A DNA stretch of 64,000 bases from the NCBI RefSeq assembly GCF_042100115.1, contig NC_091279.1, positions 930,001 through 994,000 of the forward strand, written 5' to 3'. A program made the position numbers and the translations under genes. This document shows, piece after piece, positions 21,953 to 33,884 of the stretch; positions within the stretch are counted from its first letter, which is position 1, and each line of letters opens with the position of its first letter. This stretch comes from Alternaria dauci (Eukaryota > Ascomycota > Dothideomycetes > Pleosporales > Pleosporaceae). Below the pieces are notes generated by a model. It did no database searches. It saw only the letters and a list, made by a program, of their open reading frames with translations, and had not been told where the DNA came from.

Positions 21953-23932
21953 ATGTTTCCAACATTTGATGTCCCTCCTCAACACGCGGAGACAATTGGG
22001 GCGCGCAAGGCAAGAAAAGCGAAGGAAGATGACACTTCCAGAAGATCGTTCTCAGCAACTTCGCAGTCTTCCGGAAGCACACATAGCAGCAAACGTCAAG
22101 ATGCAACGAGTCTGTCAGACTCAAGATCTGGAGGGAAGACTGGCTTTGGCGGGTGGTTTGGCAAGAGCAGTAAAAAGGGAATCCAGGAGATCGCGCCATT
22201 GTCTACACATAAGGAGACACGGCGTCAAACGGAGCTGGTGATTGAGCCAGAGTTTGAACCAGAACTCGATCAAGGACCAGCACCACCAACTGCTCCCTTG
22301 GAGACACAGCAGCAAGCACCCGAAAGACCACCATCACAACGTTCCGTGCAAGCATCTCGGACCCTCCGTCCCCAGCATTTTCTGCCACCGCTGCCAACTC
22401 CTCCCCCTTCTATTGGTCTGCCGCCGACACCTGTCTCCATGAATATGTCCTCAGGAATGCTCAGCCCTGTCAGTATATCAGGTATGTCTCATCCTCAAAT
22501 ATGCAGACGGCACAATTGGAGCAGTCGTCAAAGCATTGAATGGCTTATTTGAGCACAAAGCGAGGATGATAGTGCATAAGTACCATGCTTACATGTGGTG
22601 TAGACAGGAAGTCACAGTACTCTACGATTTCCCGTGCCTCGTCCAACCATTCCAGCTTTACTCATTCCAACAATAGTGTCTTCTCTGGTGGTTCGGGCTA
22701 CGAGACTACGCTCTCAGAGGATGCTTACGACGAGCCGCGCTCTGCCAGAACTCCATTCAAATCTCAGCCGGTCTCTCACACGCCTTATTTCGAGCCAGTC
22801 GAGCGCGGTTCGCGAACTGGCAGCAGACAGAGTAACGAACGTGACCAAAGCGTCAAAGCCTCTCAAACGCCCTTTACCCGTGTGTTAGCCAAGATGGAGA
22901 GTGCTGGTACCCGCATCATGTCTGCACGCTTGAGTGAGGAATGGGATGGTTTGGATGACGACGAGAGTTACCAAGAGATCATGTTCGAGAAGCGGTTGTG
23001 GGCACTGACCGCCTACCAACGCCTAACGCAGAACAAACCCCTCCAATCACCTGCTCACGAGATACTCAATAGCAGTCGGCCAGCAGATCAGAGAAGAGTT
23101 CTCCAAATGCATGGTTCCCTAGGTGCGTTCAACTTCATGCTCCAGTTGATTGGAGAAGGCTATCATGCTAACTGCTACAGCGGACGGATGGATGCTTGCA
23201 AACCGGTATCCTTCGGTAACAGTATATACACTGTCCTCCACGAAAAGCCGTCCCGCCACGACGTATCCAGCTCCTTTAAACCACCATTCATTATATACCC
23301 CTTCCCTTGCCTCTCCAGCGCCCTTCCCCGATAACTATTTCGACGCCGTCATCTCGCGCACAGCCGCGACCGTTCTTCGAAACGACGATTGGGCACGATC
23401 TTTCTTTGACTGTATGCGTGTGCTCAAGCCAGGAGGACAGCTCGAGATGCTCTCCGTAGATGCGCACATGAGCTGCGAGGGACCCAAGCTGTCGTCATGG
23501 GTTGATGAGCACATTTCCTGCAGACTAGAGGCTCATAGTGTGAGCAAGCAAGCATCGGACACCGTTCTCGACACGATGGAGATAGTGGGGCTCGAGAACA
23601 TTCGTCGCGCTCGTATCGCATTGCCCGCACACCCGCCCAAAGCAGTGGCAAAGGTAGCACCGTCCGCGTCACATACCTTTGGTGCTACCATACCACCTCC
23701 TACGCCACAGGACACCTTGGACACTTCAAAAATGATGGCTTTTCTCGGCCGCCATTTCTATCAAGATCTCTATAGCAGGTTCATGAATATGGACCGGGGC
23801 GACGAGTGGTTCTGGTCACACAAGGATCTTCGGGATGAGATCGATCGATACAAGACAAAGATTGTACTTACCATCTCTATTGCGCAAAAGCCTGACAGCA
23901 TGTGCAACAGGGAAAGTTATTTGGACGATTAG
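21953..23932 (+). CDS. Divergent class I methyltransferase-like protein with disordered N-terminus
   Basis: Exons 21953-22481, 22604-23122 and 23181-23932 encode 599 residues. Residues 1-300 are Ser/Pro/Gln-rich and disordered, with a proline-rich patch at about 145-165. The C-terminal half resembles Methyltransf_11: FPDNYFDAVISR, then FFDCMRVLKPGGQLEML, which are the motif II/III features of class I SAM enzymes. The SAM-binding glycine loop is replaced by VLQMHGSLADGW, with no GxGxG. It may bind the cofactor differently or not be catalytic. A QDLYSRFM...WFWSHKDLRDEI segment follows. Similar disordered-plus-methyltransferase proteins occur in filamentous ascomycetes; the target is unknown. 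The frame is continuous through both introns, and the join at 23122/23181 falls within the would-be SAM motif. Confidence 0.78.
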
Positions 23933-24408
23933 ACAATTCACTGAACTATAGCAAGGTCATGTTGCATCCAACACACTATCCTCTTTCGGTCTGGTCATTG
24001 TCGTTAGTCGGGAGGACAGTTGCAGAAGCTGGAATTGTTGTGAGGGTTAAGACATCACTCAGCGACACTGTCCGTTGTGAGATTTCACTTGTAAGGTTCC
24101 GGAGCTCAGACGCACGGAGGACTACTAAGCGAACATGATGAATACTAATGGACGAATGGCGGAGAACAAGCGAGCTAGTGCCAGAACATCTTAGCTTGCA
24201 TCCACTATGGTTCTTACTCCTTCCTCCCCGCAATTCCGCTTGCAGGACCCACTTTTGCCTGACCACAAATACATCCACCTCTACAGCTTATACTGATCCT
24301 TGCTCTTCCCACTCACACCAGCGACGAACCTAAAAGCAAGTCAATCTACTAGCGACCCTGCTTGTCATACGCATCTCAATCGTCACAAGCACCAGCCGAT
24401 ACCTCACA
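23933..24408. other. Intergenic, 476 bp
   Basis: This is the 3' UTR of the methyltransferase-like gene and the promoter of the coiled-coil gene. No other feature is visible. Confidence 0.5.
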
Positions 24409-25030
24409 ATGTCCGCTTCCCAAATCGGTCACGGCCAGATCGGCAAGATCATAGAGGGTATGTGCGATGATCTAAGCTCGCAGGTGATATATATATCAAC
24501 ATTGTGTAGATATGGAAGAGCTTCTGCCTTCCGAATCCATCGATAGGGCAGACTATCGCGCGTGTCGCACGACCTATGGCCGTCTGTCAGCCACCTACAA
24601 GCGCGCCAGTGACTCTGATACTCCAGAGAAGGATTACAAGGAGTTGCAAGCGCTTGAAAAGACTCTTCGTCACCGTCTCTCAAATCTTGATGCTAGCAGA
24701 GGTCTTCCGCGCAAATTCAAGGGTCCACTCGATGATCTCAAATCAGGTATCGACGATGCACTCGAACGCGGTGTATCTATCGAATTTTTAATTCAAGGTC
24801 TAAAAGACGCCTTGGAAGAAAAGCCAGACGCTACTCCTGCACCGAAGCCCGTGCCGCCGAAGATGGTACCGGAGAAGCGGTACAAAGCGGTGTTGGAAGA
24901 ACTTCGCATCGAGAAGGAGAAGAACCGAAAGCTCAACGAAGAAAACAATCGCATGGCTCTGGAACTCAAACAGTACCAGATGCGCGAGCGAGCGGGTGAG
25001 CCGCCTCTAAAAAAACGATGCGTTGGTTAG
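24409..25030 (+). CDS. Small coiled-coil protein of unknown function
   Basis: Exons 24409-24457 and 24510-25030 encode 189 residues. The first exon (MSASQIGHGQIGKIIE) is joined by a GTATGT...TGTAG intron to DMEELLPSESIDRADYRACRTTYGRLSATYKRA. The middle is helical and charged. A proline-rich linker (ATPAPKPVPPK) leads to a coiled coil at about residues 140-175 (RYKAVLEELRIEKEKNRKLNEENNRMALEL), and the C-terminus ends in basic KKR. I do not recognise the family. The clean splice, continuous frame and ordered layout support a real gene. Confidence 0.7.
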
Positions 25031-26889
25031 ACTATTGACAAATCAGGCCCAAACTGATAGACGACATAGCGCAGGCTTCTAGTAAGACTACAAAGCTACC
25101 GACTGTTTTGCCTGTTTTACCAACAACTACATGACTTACGCCAGCTTTTCTGCCGTCTACCACAAGCGGACCAAAGTCAGAACAAGTTGTTGATGGGAAG
25201 AAAGATAACCCTCTTGGAAAGCACAAAAAAGAAGTCGAATTTTGGATTCCCACGGCGCCGATCCTCGTACCTCCGAAATAAAGAAAGTTAACATTGAGAA
25301 AGAGTGCCGTAACATCGAGGCAAGGCGAGTGGAAAGACTTTCGATTAGAAGCCTAGCAGTGCGCCGGCCGGAAATTGCACCCTGGAAGTTTGCAGTCTAT
25401 GATCAATGTTTTGTACGAGGTTAAGTATTCTAACAAGGAATTTGTGACTGTCTCACACCATTTGAGTAGCAACGACACAAGTCTTGGTTTATTCCAATGA
25501 ATCTCATCCTACGACGTACTTTGCTAGGAGAGCTTGTGAGGCTCTTCTCATCTTTATTGCTCGCACCCACATGCCAACTACCAGTCAAGGCTGACATCTG
25601 TCCGGTGCCATGTCGCAAGCTTGCCGATCAACAGAGGAATGCCAATTTTGATTGCGTCTGCGCCTGCACTGTATGAAGCTCGTACGCGTCTCTTGCCGAT
25701 CAGAATCTAGCCAAGCCTGATAGATATAAGGCGTAAAGACTGCGAGACTACACTACTGCTGCTATATGAAACGGGCTTTCCCCAAGTAGACGTCCTTTCG
25801 GTCACAGAAATGGAGGTGGCAAGAGTTGAAATCTTCAAAACCATCACCAGATTCACATCGTACTAAGAGACTATCAGTGCATCTTCAAAAGATCGCCACA
25901 TCGTCAGCAGCTTTTTGCGATCGACCTAGAATGTAGAAACTTTGCGAAGAATCTTATTCAGGTAACGTCGATTCTGCTTCCCACTCGACGCATTAGGTCT
26001 TATCTGATTCCTGGTGGAACGCCGGGCGAATGTACAACATGCCTGGATGATATGCATCCATCTCGCAAATTGCGCGTCCAGGCATTCGCATAACCAACAG
26101 AGCTGAAAAGCAAGGATCAGCACACCCACAAGGGTCGCAACACGCGCCAATTGAGCTAGGTTCGGGCCAAGAACTAGAAGCTAAAACGTACACGTAGCCA
26201 GCGGGACTTATCAATCCATGCGCCCAGTCTAAGCCTCCTTTGGGCAAAGAGCAACAACGAGTCGTTGGTCTCATTGTAGCTGGCCACCATTCCTGCTACA
26301 CAGGTTCTGTAGGCTGAGGGAAGTTAACCATTCTGCGGGCTTCTGTCAAAAAGCTGCGAGAACACAACAAAAGGGTTTGGTATCTGCGCGCTAATGACCT
26401 CGTTGCTTTCGACTTCAACGGAATTACATTTTGGTATGGCACGAGTTTCCATGTCTTCGTCCACGTGGTTGAGCTCTGTCCATGTTTTACGCTGGATAGA
26501 TAATACCAACGCAAGGCAGCATGTTGTTACTGCAATAAACAATGAAAGGAGCCCAAGATGTCGTAGTTGACTCCGTGTTCAGGTAAAGAGGATATTCAAA
26601 AATTTTCACTGCAGGCGCTGTATTTAATCACATCAGGTACACGAAAGAACTAAATCGATATGGAAGGACCAACTCGACCATCAAGGCATGTGAAAGAACT
26701 CAAACATCACCAGGAAGTCGAGGAAAAAGACACTTCTTGAAAGAAGGGGTATATAAACATTCAACATCACCTGTCTAGAAGGCGAACATTACTTATCAAT
26801 CTACGATGAATGATATCATCAATTGATGACCAGCTCAAAAACACTTGGAAAGTGTATGAACCACACACTAAACACATGAAACGACATGT
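25031..26889. other. Intergenic, 1.9 kb
   Basis: This lies between convergent genes. Short minus-strand frames (25926-26274, 26296-26542) show no domain, and no splice pattern links them convincingly. No repeat or RNA gene is seen. Confidence 0.5.
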
Positions 26890-28759
26890 CTAGAAGACGC
26901 GGTTGAAGAAACGCTTCCACGCAGGCCAGGTGGCGATCTCGGCGCGCTCCCTGTTGATGAGGTCCCAGTCGAGTTCACGACGGCCAGTGTCAACATCCAT
27001 CTGGGCGGTGCGGAGCCATCCCTCACGCTTCCAGAAGTATCCGGCAATCCAGAAAGCAGCAACGACGAAAACAGCGAGATAAGCCGAGAAGAAGTCGGTG
27101 GCGGTACCAAGCCTCTTGCCAATGGGCGATACGGCAGTGTAGAACTAATGCTGTTGTTAGTATCATTGCTAAAATGAACAATCCAGGGGAAACCTTACCT
27201 GAGCAACAAGAACAATCAAAATGATGGCGATACCGATCCAGGAGCCAATGACGCCACCAGCAGCCTTGAATGGGATCTCATCCAGGGTGTGTCCGTGGTA
27301 AGCCCAAGCCTTGCGGAAGCGGATGTGGGCAAGGCAGATGGAACCCCAGGTGAAGAGAGCAGCAAGACCGGACAGAGCAACGAACCAGTTGAAGACAGTC
27401 TCACCAGTAGAGGCCAAGTTCATGTAGGCAAGAGGACCCCACATGAGAATGAAAGCAACGGAGTACAGAGGGCGTCCAGCACGGTCGATGTAGGTGAAGC
27501 ACTTGGGAGCGTAACCCTGGTTGGCGAGGGCAGTAAGGGTACGGGAACCACCGTACACACCAGAGACACCGATGGAGATGACGGAAATGAGAATTACAAC
27601 GTTCATGAAGCTGTCAAATCCAACCAATCCAGCGTTCTTGCCAGCAATGACGAAGGGCGAAGTGTTGGCATCGGAGGAAGAACCCATCAGACGCTCGTCA
27701 TCGTGGGCAACGAGAAGTCCGACAAAGGTGAGACCGAGGATGTAGAACAGGGTGATTCGCCAGAAGACCTGACGGATAGCACCAGGGAGGGACTTCAGAG
27801 GGTTCTTGGTCTCAGCGGCAGCGAGACCAACAAGTTCGGTACCGGAGAAAGAGAAAGCGGCGGTGACGAAGACACTGCAGAAGCCCTTGAAGCCGTTGTT
27901 GAAAGCACCAGGGTCGTACCAGGTACGCGCCCCCCAGTATTCAGAGTACATGCCGTTGCTGGGACCTCCTCCGAGGACCAAGACCAAGGCGATGATCATG
28001 AAGACGACGGTGGCACCCAGCTTGATACAAGACGACCAGAACTCTTCTTCGGCGTATCCCAAGGTACCCCAGACGTTGATGAAAACGATGAAGACCCAGA
28101 ATACCGTAATGAAGACTGCAACGCTTACTTCTTGGGCGCCCTCCCAATAATGGATTGTTAGACCGGCGACGAGAAGCTCAAGTGGTAAGACGATAGCCCA
28201 TTGGAAGACGTAGTTCCAGCCCATGGCGAAACCCCAGGAAGGATCGATGAAGCGAGTGGAGTAGGTGTAGAAACCACCAGAGACGGGGTACATAACAGCG
28301 AGTTCACCAAGAGCGTAGACTAGGGGAGTCAGTCGTGTTAGGATACACATGGGCGTAAAGCATTTACTTACCGACGTTGAAGATCATGACTCCCATGATT
28401 GAGAAATCGATGAAGAGAGAGGCGGGACCCTGTAGAAGCTGTGAGTTTGATATTCAGAAGTATTGGAATCATGTACAACTTACACCTCTGGACAGAGCAC
28501 CACCGGAACCAACGAAGAAACCAGCACCAATAGAACCACCAATGGCGATCATGTGAAGATGGCGCGTCTTCATAGACTTGTCGAGCTCGATCAAAGGACC
28601 CTCCTGGGGACGACGCTGGAAGGACTTCATGTTCAGACCGTTGCGGGTCATGAAGTCCTCACCGTCACGCCACTCAGCGACATCCTCACTGTGACTCTCG
28701 ACAGTCGGTTGAGGTACACTGGTCTTCTCATCAGGCGGGAGAACCTTTTCGTTGTCCAT
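26890..28759 (-). CDS. Amino-acid permease, GAP1-like (APC superfamily, YAT family)
   Basis: This is a plasma-membrane H+/amino-acid symporter of the fungal YAT family. Exons (minus) are 28759-28484, 28429-28372, 28319-27199 and 27144-26890, giving 569 residues. Diagnostic pieces are the helix-1 motif [16 protein letters not shown], then [35 protein letters not shown] (helix 2-3), [17 protein letters not shown], and the conserved C-terminal FYTAVSPIG...FFSAYLAV followed by GYFWKREGW and a Trp-rich cytosolic tail. There are twelve hydrophobic segments. The N-terminal 70 residues are charged and cytosolic, as in GAP1-type carriers regulated by ubiquitin. Substrate range cannot be told from sequence; the broad GAP1/proline-type group is the closest. 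Confidence 0.93.
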
Positions 28760-31224
28760 GGTGGGCGGTTGGACAGGTCAGTGCTGGGGATTGGAAAGAC
28801 TGGTAAAGACAAAGAGAGACCCTGGGAGCGGCTGCTCTTATGGAAGATATGGATCAGCGGGAGGGGGAGGCAATTGACATTTATCCAGTCCAGGTTGGAG
28901 ATGGTCTCACGGAATAGGCGACAGGGACCCTCGTTGATTGATGCACGAAGCGCACGAGCCGGGAGCTTGGCATACCTCTTGGCATCCATCCATTACAGTG
29001 AAGGGCTAGGCGGACGACTGATAGGCTGGCGGCTTGTGTGGTTGGCTGGTCGCACACGAGCAGAACAAGCGTTGGCCACAAGCGGATGGTGCTAGCAGGG
29101 ACGGTGAAATGGCGCCCCGCGGCAGGTCTTGGGATTAGCTTGGGACCTCCCCGCTACAGCAAATCGGCCGGTGGCGTATAGGGCTTGGTGCGAGCGTCTG
29201 AGGGAGCCCTTGGTATTGTTTGGTCAGACCCGGTCGCTGGGCGGAGATTTGACTCAAAGAGGACTGATAACGAGTGTGCGAGTGAGGGCAAGGGACGACG
29301 AGTTTAGCAACGTTCTAGCACACTTTCTAGAACGCTGATTGCAGCGCTGGGCTCCCTTGGCTGCCGCGGTTTTCTTCGGATCCAACGCCGCATTCCTTGC
29401 CAGCTGCCTCTATTGGCGAATCGAGGTTGGTGCAGCGCGGCCGTCTTATCTGCAGTCGGATGGCCGCGCTTACTTGGTGCAGTCTGGAGAACCCCCTCAC
29501 GTGCCCCACCTCCATGTGCACCTGCCCGGCCAGGCCTAGCGCCTCCGCTTCCGTCATCTCCACTTCGGCTAGCCCCTCGACGCGATGCCTCTCCAACAAA
29601 ACTGTTTGTCAACCACTCCATCGGTGGCGCTGCGAGGCGCTGCCGTCCTGCCATCGCGGACACCGCGAATAGGCATGGCCAAGCGCTCGTGATTGCGGCG
29701 TGTGTTGTGTCATGGGGCGTAATGAGTACGGCAGCGCTGCGTTACATTGCCCATCTAAGTGCGCATCCTAACACGACAATCCCTCGCTCGTTTCAGTTGC
29801 CTCGATGATTAGGCCCTTTTGCATTCCTCCACCACCCCCCTTCGAGAACAACGTTATCAACGCGTGGGGGAGGAGCCCGCCGGAGCCTCTGCTTAAGAGG
29901 TTGCGACGTCGCATGTGTTTGACATTTGGTTACAAACGTACTATAACGGCAAACGGCAACCAGATCCACCGTGCTGATGCCCGAGAAAAACCACAGTTTT
30001 TGCCCCAGGAATCGCAGCCAATTACGAATCTCCCGTTGACTTGCTTCCCCAATCATCTTAGCTCATGTCCTGCCAATTGTGCTTGGAATTTCTTGAATGT
30101 CTTGGAACGTCCCATATCGGACCAACCGACAAGTCCTGTCACAACACCATAATCCGTCAGCCTGGCGACCGTCTCCAGGCGCGCAGGGCAAAGGGTCCAC
30201 CGGAATCCTTTATCGCAATATTGTCAAATTCGAATTGCAAACGCTCGCTTGTCTGCTATTAGTGCTGCTCCACTGATAACCACCTGTCTGAGCGTCGCAT
30301 GTTGGGGTGCTTCGATCCGCGTCTGGGACCACCCTAGGATCCACCGTCGTCCACCAACATCCACTTGGACCTGGATTCCAGACAACCTCGTTCCTCACCA
30401 CGGCCACATTTCTCCCCCATGGATTCGTCACCTGCGGCAAATGTCACGGCGGTATAACCCGTAGTCGCAGCAAAACCAGCTTGCTGCGTTCTGACCACAG
30501 TGTGCCTTGCGCTAGAATTTCTGACCGACTTTCTCGCCGCATAAGCGGCCGTGGCACCCAGCATGACATGCTGCTGGCACCGAGTTGGCGGTTTTTCCCA
30601 AACAATAACGCCGAGAGTCAGGCCTGTATGCGCATGTACACGCCATTATCACCATGGACCCTGGATCCAGCGCACAAGAATTTTTGTCGCAATAAAAGTG
30701 TCGAGCAATGCTCAACAATCGCACTACTTGGTCGAAGATGATGCTTCATACTAATGACTCGGGGCAAGCAGCTTATCGAATTCCTCTTACCGTCCCCAAT
30801 CACAAACTCGTCCAGCGGGATGACCAGTTTGTACGTCATTTACGCACTAGAATTATCGCGGTTCTGATTCTCACGAACTCTCCTTCGGACTGGGTTGCGC
30901 ATCCGAAAATGTGACGTCTTCTAAGATGCTTACGTCGATCAACTTCCGGGAGTGCCGTGGATCGATACAACAAACTCTCTTCGCTAGCGCAACGACATCC
31001 AATTGCCACTATCTACCACAGTTCTCTGCGTCTGCACCAATGAACACACCAAGTATACGTCACTGAGATCCTGAAACTCTTCAGCCTACTTTGGAATCCA
31101 TACTGAATTAGCGCTCAGTAACTACAGTCAGACCTTCGAAGACGAGACACTGTATTTTCTAGACACCCGTACATTCTACAACACGTTCGACATAACAAAA
31201 CTACTTTTTAGGCAAAACCCAGAC
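28760..31224. other. Gene-poor block, 2.5 kb
   Basis: The first few hundred bases are the permease promoter. The GC-rich part at 29300-29800 has overlapping frames on both strands (29304-29663 minus, 29413-29808 plus), as expected by chance in GC-rich DNA. The frame at 30334-30564 (minus) has no supporting context. No gene is called. Confidence 0.5.
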
Positions 31225-32025
31225 TCAAGGAACCATGCCTTGAAGCCTAGATGTCCGCATGCGGCCTCCAAGTAGTACTACTCTACTCTCCCTTTTGACC
31301 AATCGGGTGTCTCTCCCGCCAGTCAGCCGTCTCCAGATGCCTCTTATCGTCCATTGCTTTTCCTCTCGTTTCTTTTCATCACCTGCATAATCATCCATCT
31401 CCTTCTGTCTCTTGATGAACAGCGCTTGGTAGAACTCCAACCTCATCATCTCCCGGATTCTCACCATACTATCAACACTACCCTTCCTCTCGGCGATATC
31501 CCTTACAACATCGTAGACGGAAACATTCCTCTTTCGTTCCGGACAAGGAGGCGGTGTCCGGGGGAATAGAAAAGTCGGCGTTAGGAGCGATGAGGTTATT
31601 GGAAGAGGCGAGGCTGGCAACAGGAATGTAGTCTTGGTTGGTGAGGGCGTAGGCGTACGAAGATATGTCAGTGCCCTCGGAGATAGCGGATAATCAAACA
31701 TGGATAGCGGAGACGCAGGAAGAAGGGGTGTCGCTTTGGGGAATAGGTACTGGTGGTTAGTGGAGGACTCTGGTGGTGGAGCGAGATACGGATTCGTTGG
31801 TGAGCCTGGCGAGTCTCGTGAGCGGATAGACGCGAAGGGCGACGGCGTGTCAGAGTCCCAGTAGGATAAGGCCGGTACGGGGGGAGCTTTACGGCCGAAG
31901 TTGATCGACGCGTACAGGGGTGGACAGGTCGCGCGTCGCGGTGTAGGTGGGCGAATAGCGCGCCATAGAGTTGTCGATGCGGTAGGTATGGTAAGGGAAG
32001 CTGGTCGGGGGCGGGCTGACGGCAT
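31225..32025 (-). CDS. Proline-rich unknown protein with basic C-terminal helix
   Basis: This is a single exon of 266 residues from the ATG at 32025 (upstream in-frame sequence lacks another ATG). Residues 1-155 are Pro/Ser/Thr-rich and disordered, with repeated PLLPASPLS/FLLPASPLP and PTPTP patches. Residues 165-245 are charged and helical (YDVVRDIAERKGSVDSMVRIREMMRLEFYQALFIKRQKEMDDY). The end is Arg-rich. No family is recognised. Codon use looks coding, and the frame is long for this GC content, but a chance frame cannot be excluded without transcripts. Confidence 0.6.
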   Translation of the reverse strand: MPSARPRPASLTIPTASTTLWRAIRPPTPRRATCPPLYASINFGRKAPPVPALSYWDSDTPSPFASIRSRDSPGSPTNPYLAPPPESSTNHQYLFPKATPLLPASPLSMFDYPLSPRALTYLRTPTPSPTKTTFLLPASPLPITSSLLTPTFLFPRTPPPCPERKRNVSVYDVVRDIAERKGSVDSMVRIREMMRLEFYQALFIKRQKEMDDYAGDEKKREEKQWTIRGIWRRLTGGRDTRLVKRESRVVLLGGRMRTSRLQGMVP

Positions 32026-32702
32026 AAGCAATAGTTGATTTGTATGCAATTGATGGGTGGTTGATATAGAGCCACGGCAAGGGCTATACCGTTGTTGCTT
32101 TCTGCACGATTGGCTTCAACGACAATGCTATGCTCATGATATAGTTTTCAAGCATGTCACGTAGGGCGAGTGGTTTGGCCACTGGACAGAGACATGTTGA
32201 TGCTCCATGCACAAAGACTGAGACATGAGGTGCGCATCCATGGCGGAAGCTTGGGTGTCTTGTAGATGTATAGTGTCGTTGGGCTCAGGCTCTATGCCAA
32301 GTTGACAAGAAAGCTTCTGCGCTGTGGACAAGGCCCAAGCACAAGGCTGAGTCAAGATGTGCAAGACATGGGTTGTGTGTTCGTGATGTTTCCATGGAGA
32401 AGATGGCGGAAGGGATGAGTCAGCAACATCCGAGAAGAAGAGATGACGTCCCGCCAACGTTATGCGTAGACGCGAAATCCTACGAATTGAGAGCTTGACC
32501 AGTTGTCGTCGTCGTTGCAGTGCCCAACTAGCAGCGCCATCGCCATCGCCATCGCCATCGCCATCGGCAACTACAGTGCACGCCGCTTCTCCGCAATTGC
32601 CAAGGCGCGCAATCTGCAGCTACTGCCATCCAGAGGGAAGGTTGGCAAACACATCTGCGACCTCAGCGACGCAGCCCCGCCGTCGTCCGAGACACTCCCA
32701 CG
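32026..32702. promoter_or_regulatory. Divergent upstream region with CCATCG hexamer repeat
   Basis: This lies between the proline-rich gene (minus) and PAM17 (plus). A hexanucleotide run of GCCATC/CCATCG, about five units, lies near 32534-32567 in the PAM17 leader. No gene is present. Confidence 0.5.
32534..32567. repeat. CCATCG hexanucleotide microsatellite
   Basis: About five perfect tandem copies of a 6-bp unit lie 140 bp upstream of the PAM17 start codon, probably in its 5' UTR. Confidence 0.9.
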
Positions 32703-33509
32703 ATGCTCACACGAAGTGCACTGTGCCCAGCGAGGGCCTTTGCCAGCCGCTTCCCGCCTGCCATCCTCGCTCCTTCGTCAACCGCCGCCGCGACTTCCTT
32801 TTCCACATGCACACGACCAAGTAAACTTTCGCAACACCAACAACATCAACACCAACACGGCAGCAGCCCGACGCCCGCCTCACGCACCACACTGCCTACC
32901 AGGCTGATAGTACGATATGCATCCACTGCCCCCGCACAGCCCGCCGCCAACAACTCGCCCGGCGCACAACCCCAACTCACATGGAACGCCTTCTTCGCCC
33001 TACGCCGCACGCGCCGGAGAATCGGCCAGGCGTGCTCTGGAGTCGGTGCAGTCGGCGTGACTTACTTTGGCCTCACCACCATGATCAACAATGGCTACGA
33101 CGCAACCCTCTCCGCCCAACTTGGTGGTTTCGACCCATTCATGCTCATGGGCCTGAGTACCCTGGGCATGATGGCAGTCGGCTGGCTCATTGGGCCCATT
33201 TTCGGTAACCAAGTCTTCAATCTGGCCTACAGGGGTGTGCTGGGCGAATTCACGCGGGTAAGTCGAAATGCTGTGTCTCTGGCTAGAGTTGGAAATGCGA
33301 ATGCTCATCTTCCTGTCTAGAAAGATTCCGCCTTTTTCAACCGCATCAAGCGCCACCGCGTCGATCCCACCGCCTCCTCGCTGGCGAACCCACCCCCGGA
33401 CTACTACGGCGAGAAGATTGGCAGCGTTGCTGGATACAGGCGGTGGCTGAAGGACCAGCGGGCCTTCAACCTCAAGACGGGAAGGTACCGTGCCACCAAG
33501 GCTTTGTAG
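32703..33509 (+). CDS. PAM17: PAM17, subunit of the presequence-translocase motor
   Basis: This is a mitochondrial inner-membrane protein of the TIM23 import motor (PAM), which helps drive preproteins into the matrix. Exons 32703-33257 and 33321-33509 encode 247 residues. The N-terminal 70 residues are rich in Arg, Ser and Ala with no clear acidic run, fitting a mitochondrial presequence, and contain a His/Gln run (QHQQHQHQHG). The conserved body starts at LTWNAFFALRRTRRRIGQACSGVGAVG, with two hydrophobic segments (GVTYFGLTTM; FMLMGLSTLGMMAVGWLIGPIFG). It ends with the family C-terminus FNRIKRHRVDP, NPPPDYYGEKIGSVAGYRRWLKDQRAF. The intron lies before KDSAFFNRIKRHR. Convergent neighbour: the nitronate monooxygenase. 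Confidence 0.95.
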
Positions 33510-33884
33510 GAAAGGTCTGGGCGTCTTGTATGCCGGATACAAGACTTCAACTCTCGAGCCAGAAGCTCGTCGGATGTAAGGATGCACGAGTCGTAAGGAA
33601 AAAAAGCTTGGTGTGAATCAGAAATGAACTTTGACTTCAGAATTCCGTGAGCGGTAGGGTCCGGAGCTGCTTGAGGGAGTATTGCTTACATACTCCTCTG
33701 TTTTTTTTTTTACATGTGTCAAAATATCTGAGCGACAGATTCCATCTTCGCAACTTTGCATCTCAACTCACTTTGTGTTTTGAGTTGTCCTTGAAGAGAA
33801 ATGAACAGCAAAACATATATGTATCTATACTGTGTACATCTCGGGTATTTGGATGAATCACATCTCCATCTTGCGACTTTGACA
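33510..33884. other. Convergent 3' region, 375 bp
   Basis: These are the 3' UTRs of PAM17 and the nitronate monooxygenase. There is a T-tract near 33700. No gene is present. Confidence 0.5.

Noticed and set aside
26296..26542. Minus-strand frame starting MFIAVTTCCLALVLS with signal-like hydrophobic start
   Set aside because: It is only about 70 codons, with no clean intron to the next frame and no conserved Cys pattern. It is not strong enough to call a small secreted protein.
29304..29808. Overlapping frames of 119 and 131 codons on opposite strands
   Set aside because: Both are expected in GC-rich DNA. Neither has a domain, nearby splice partner or sensible start context.
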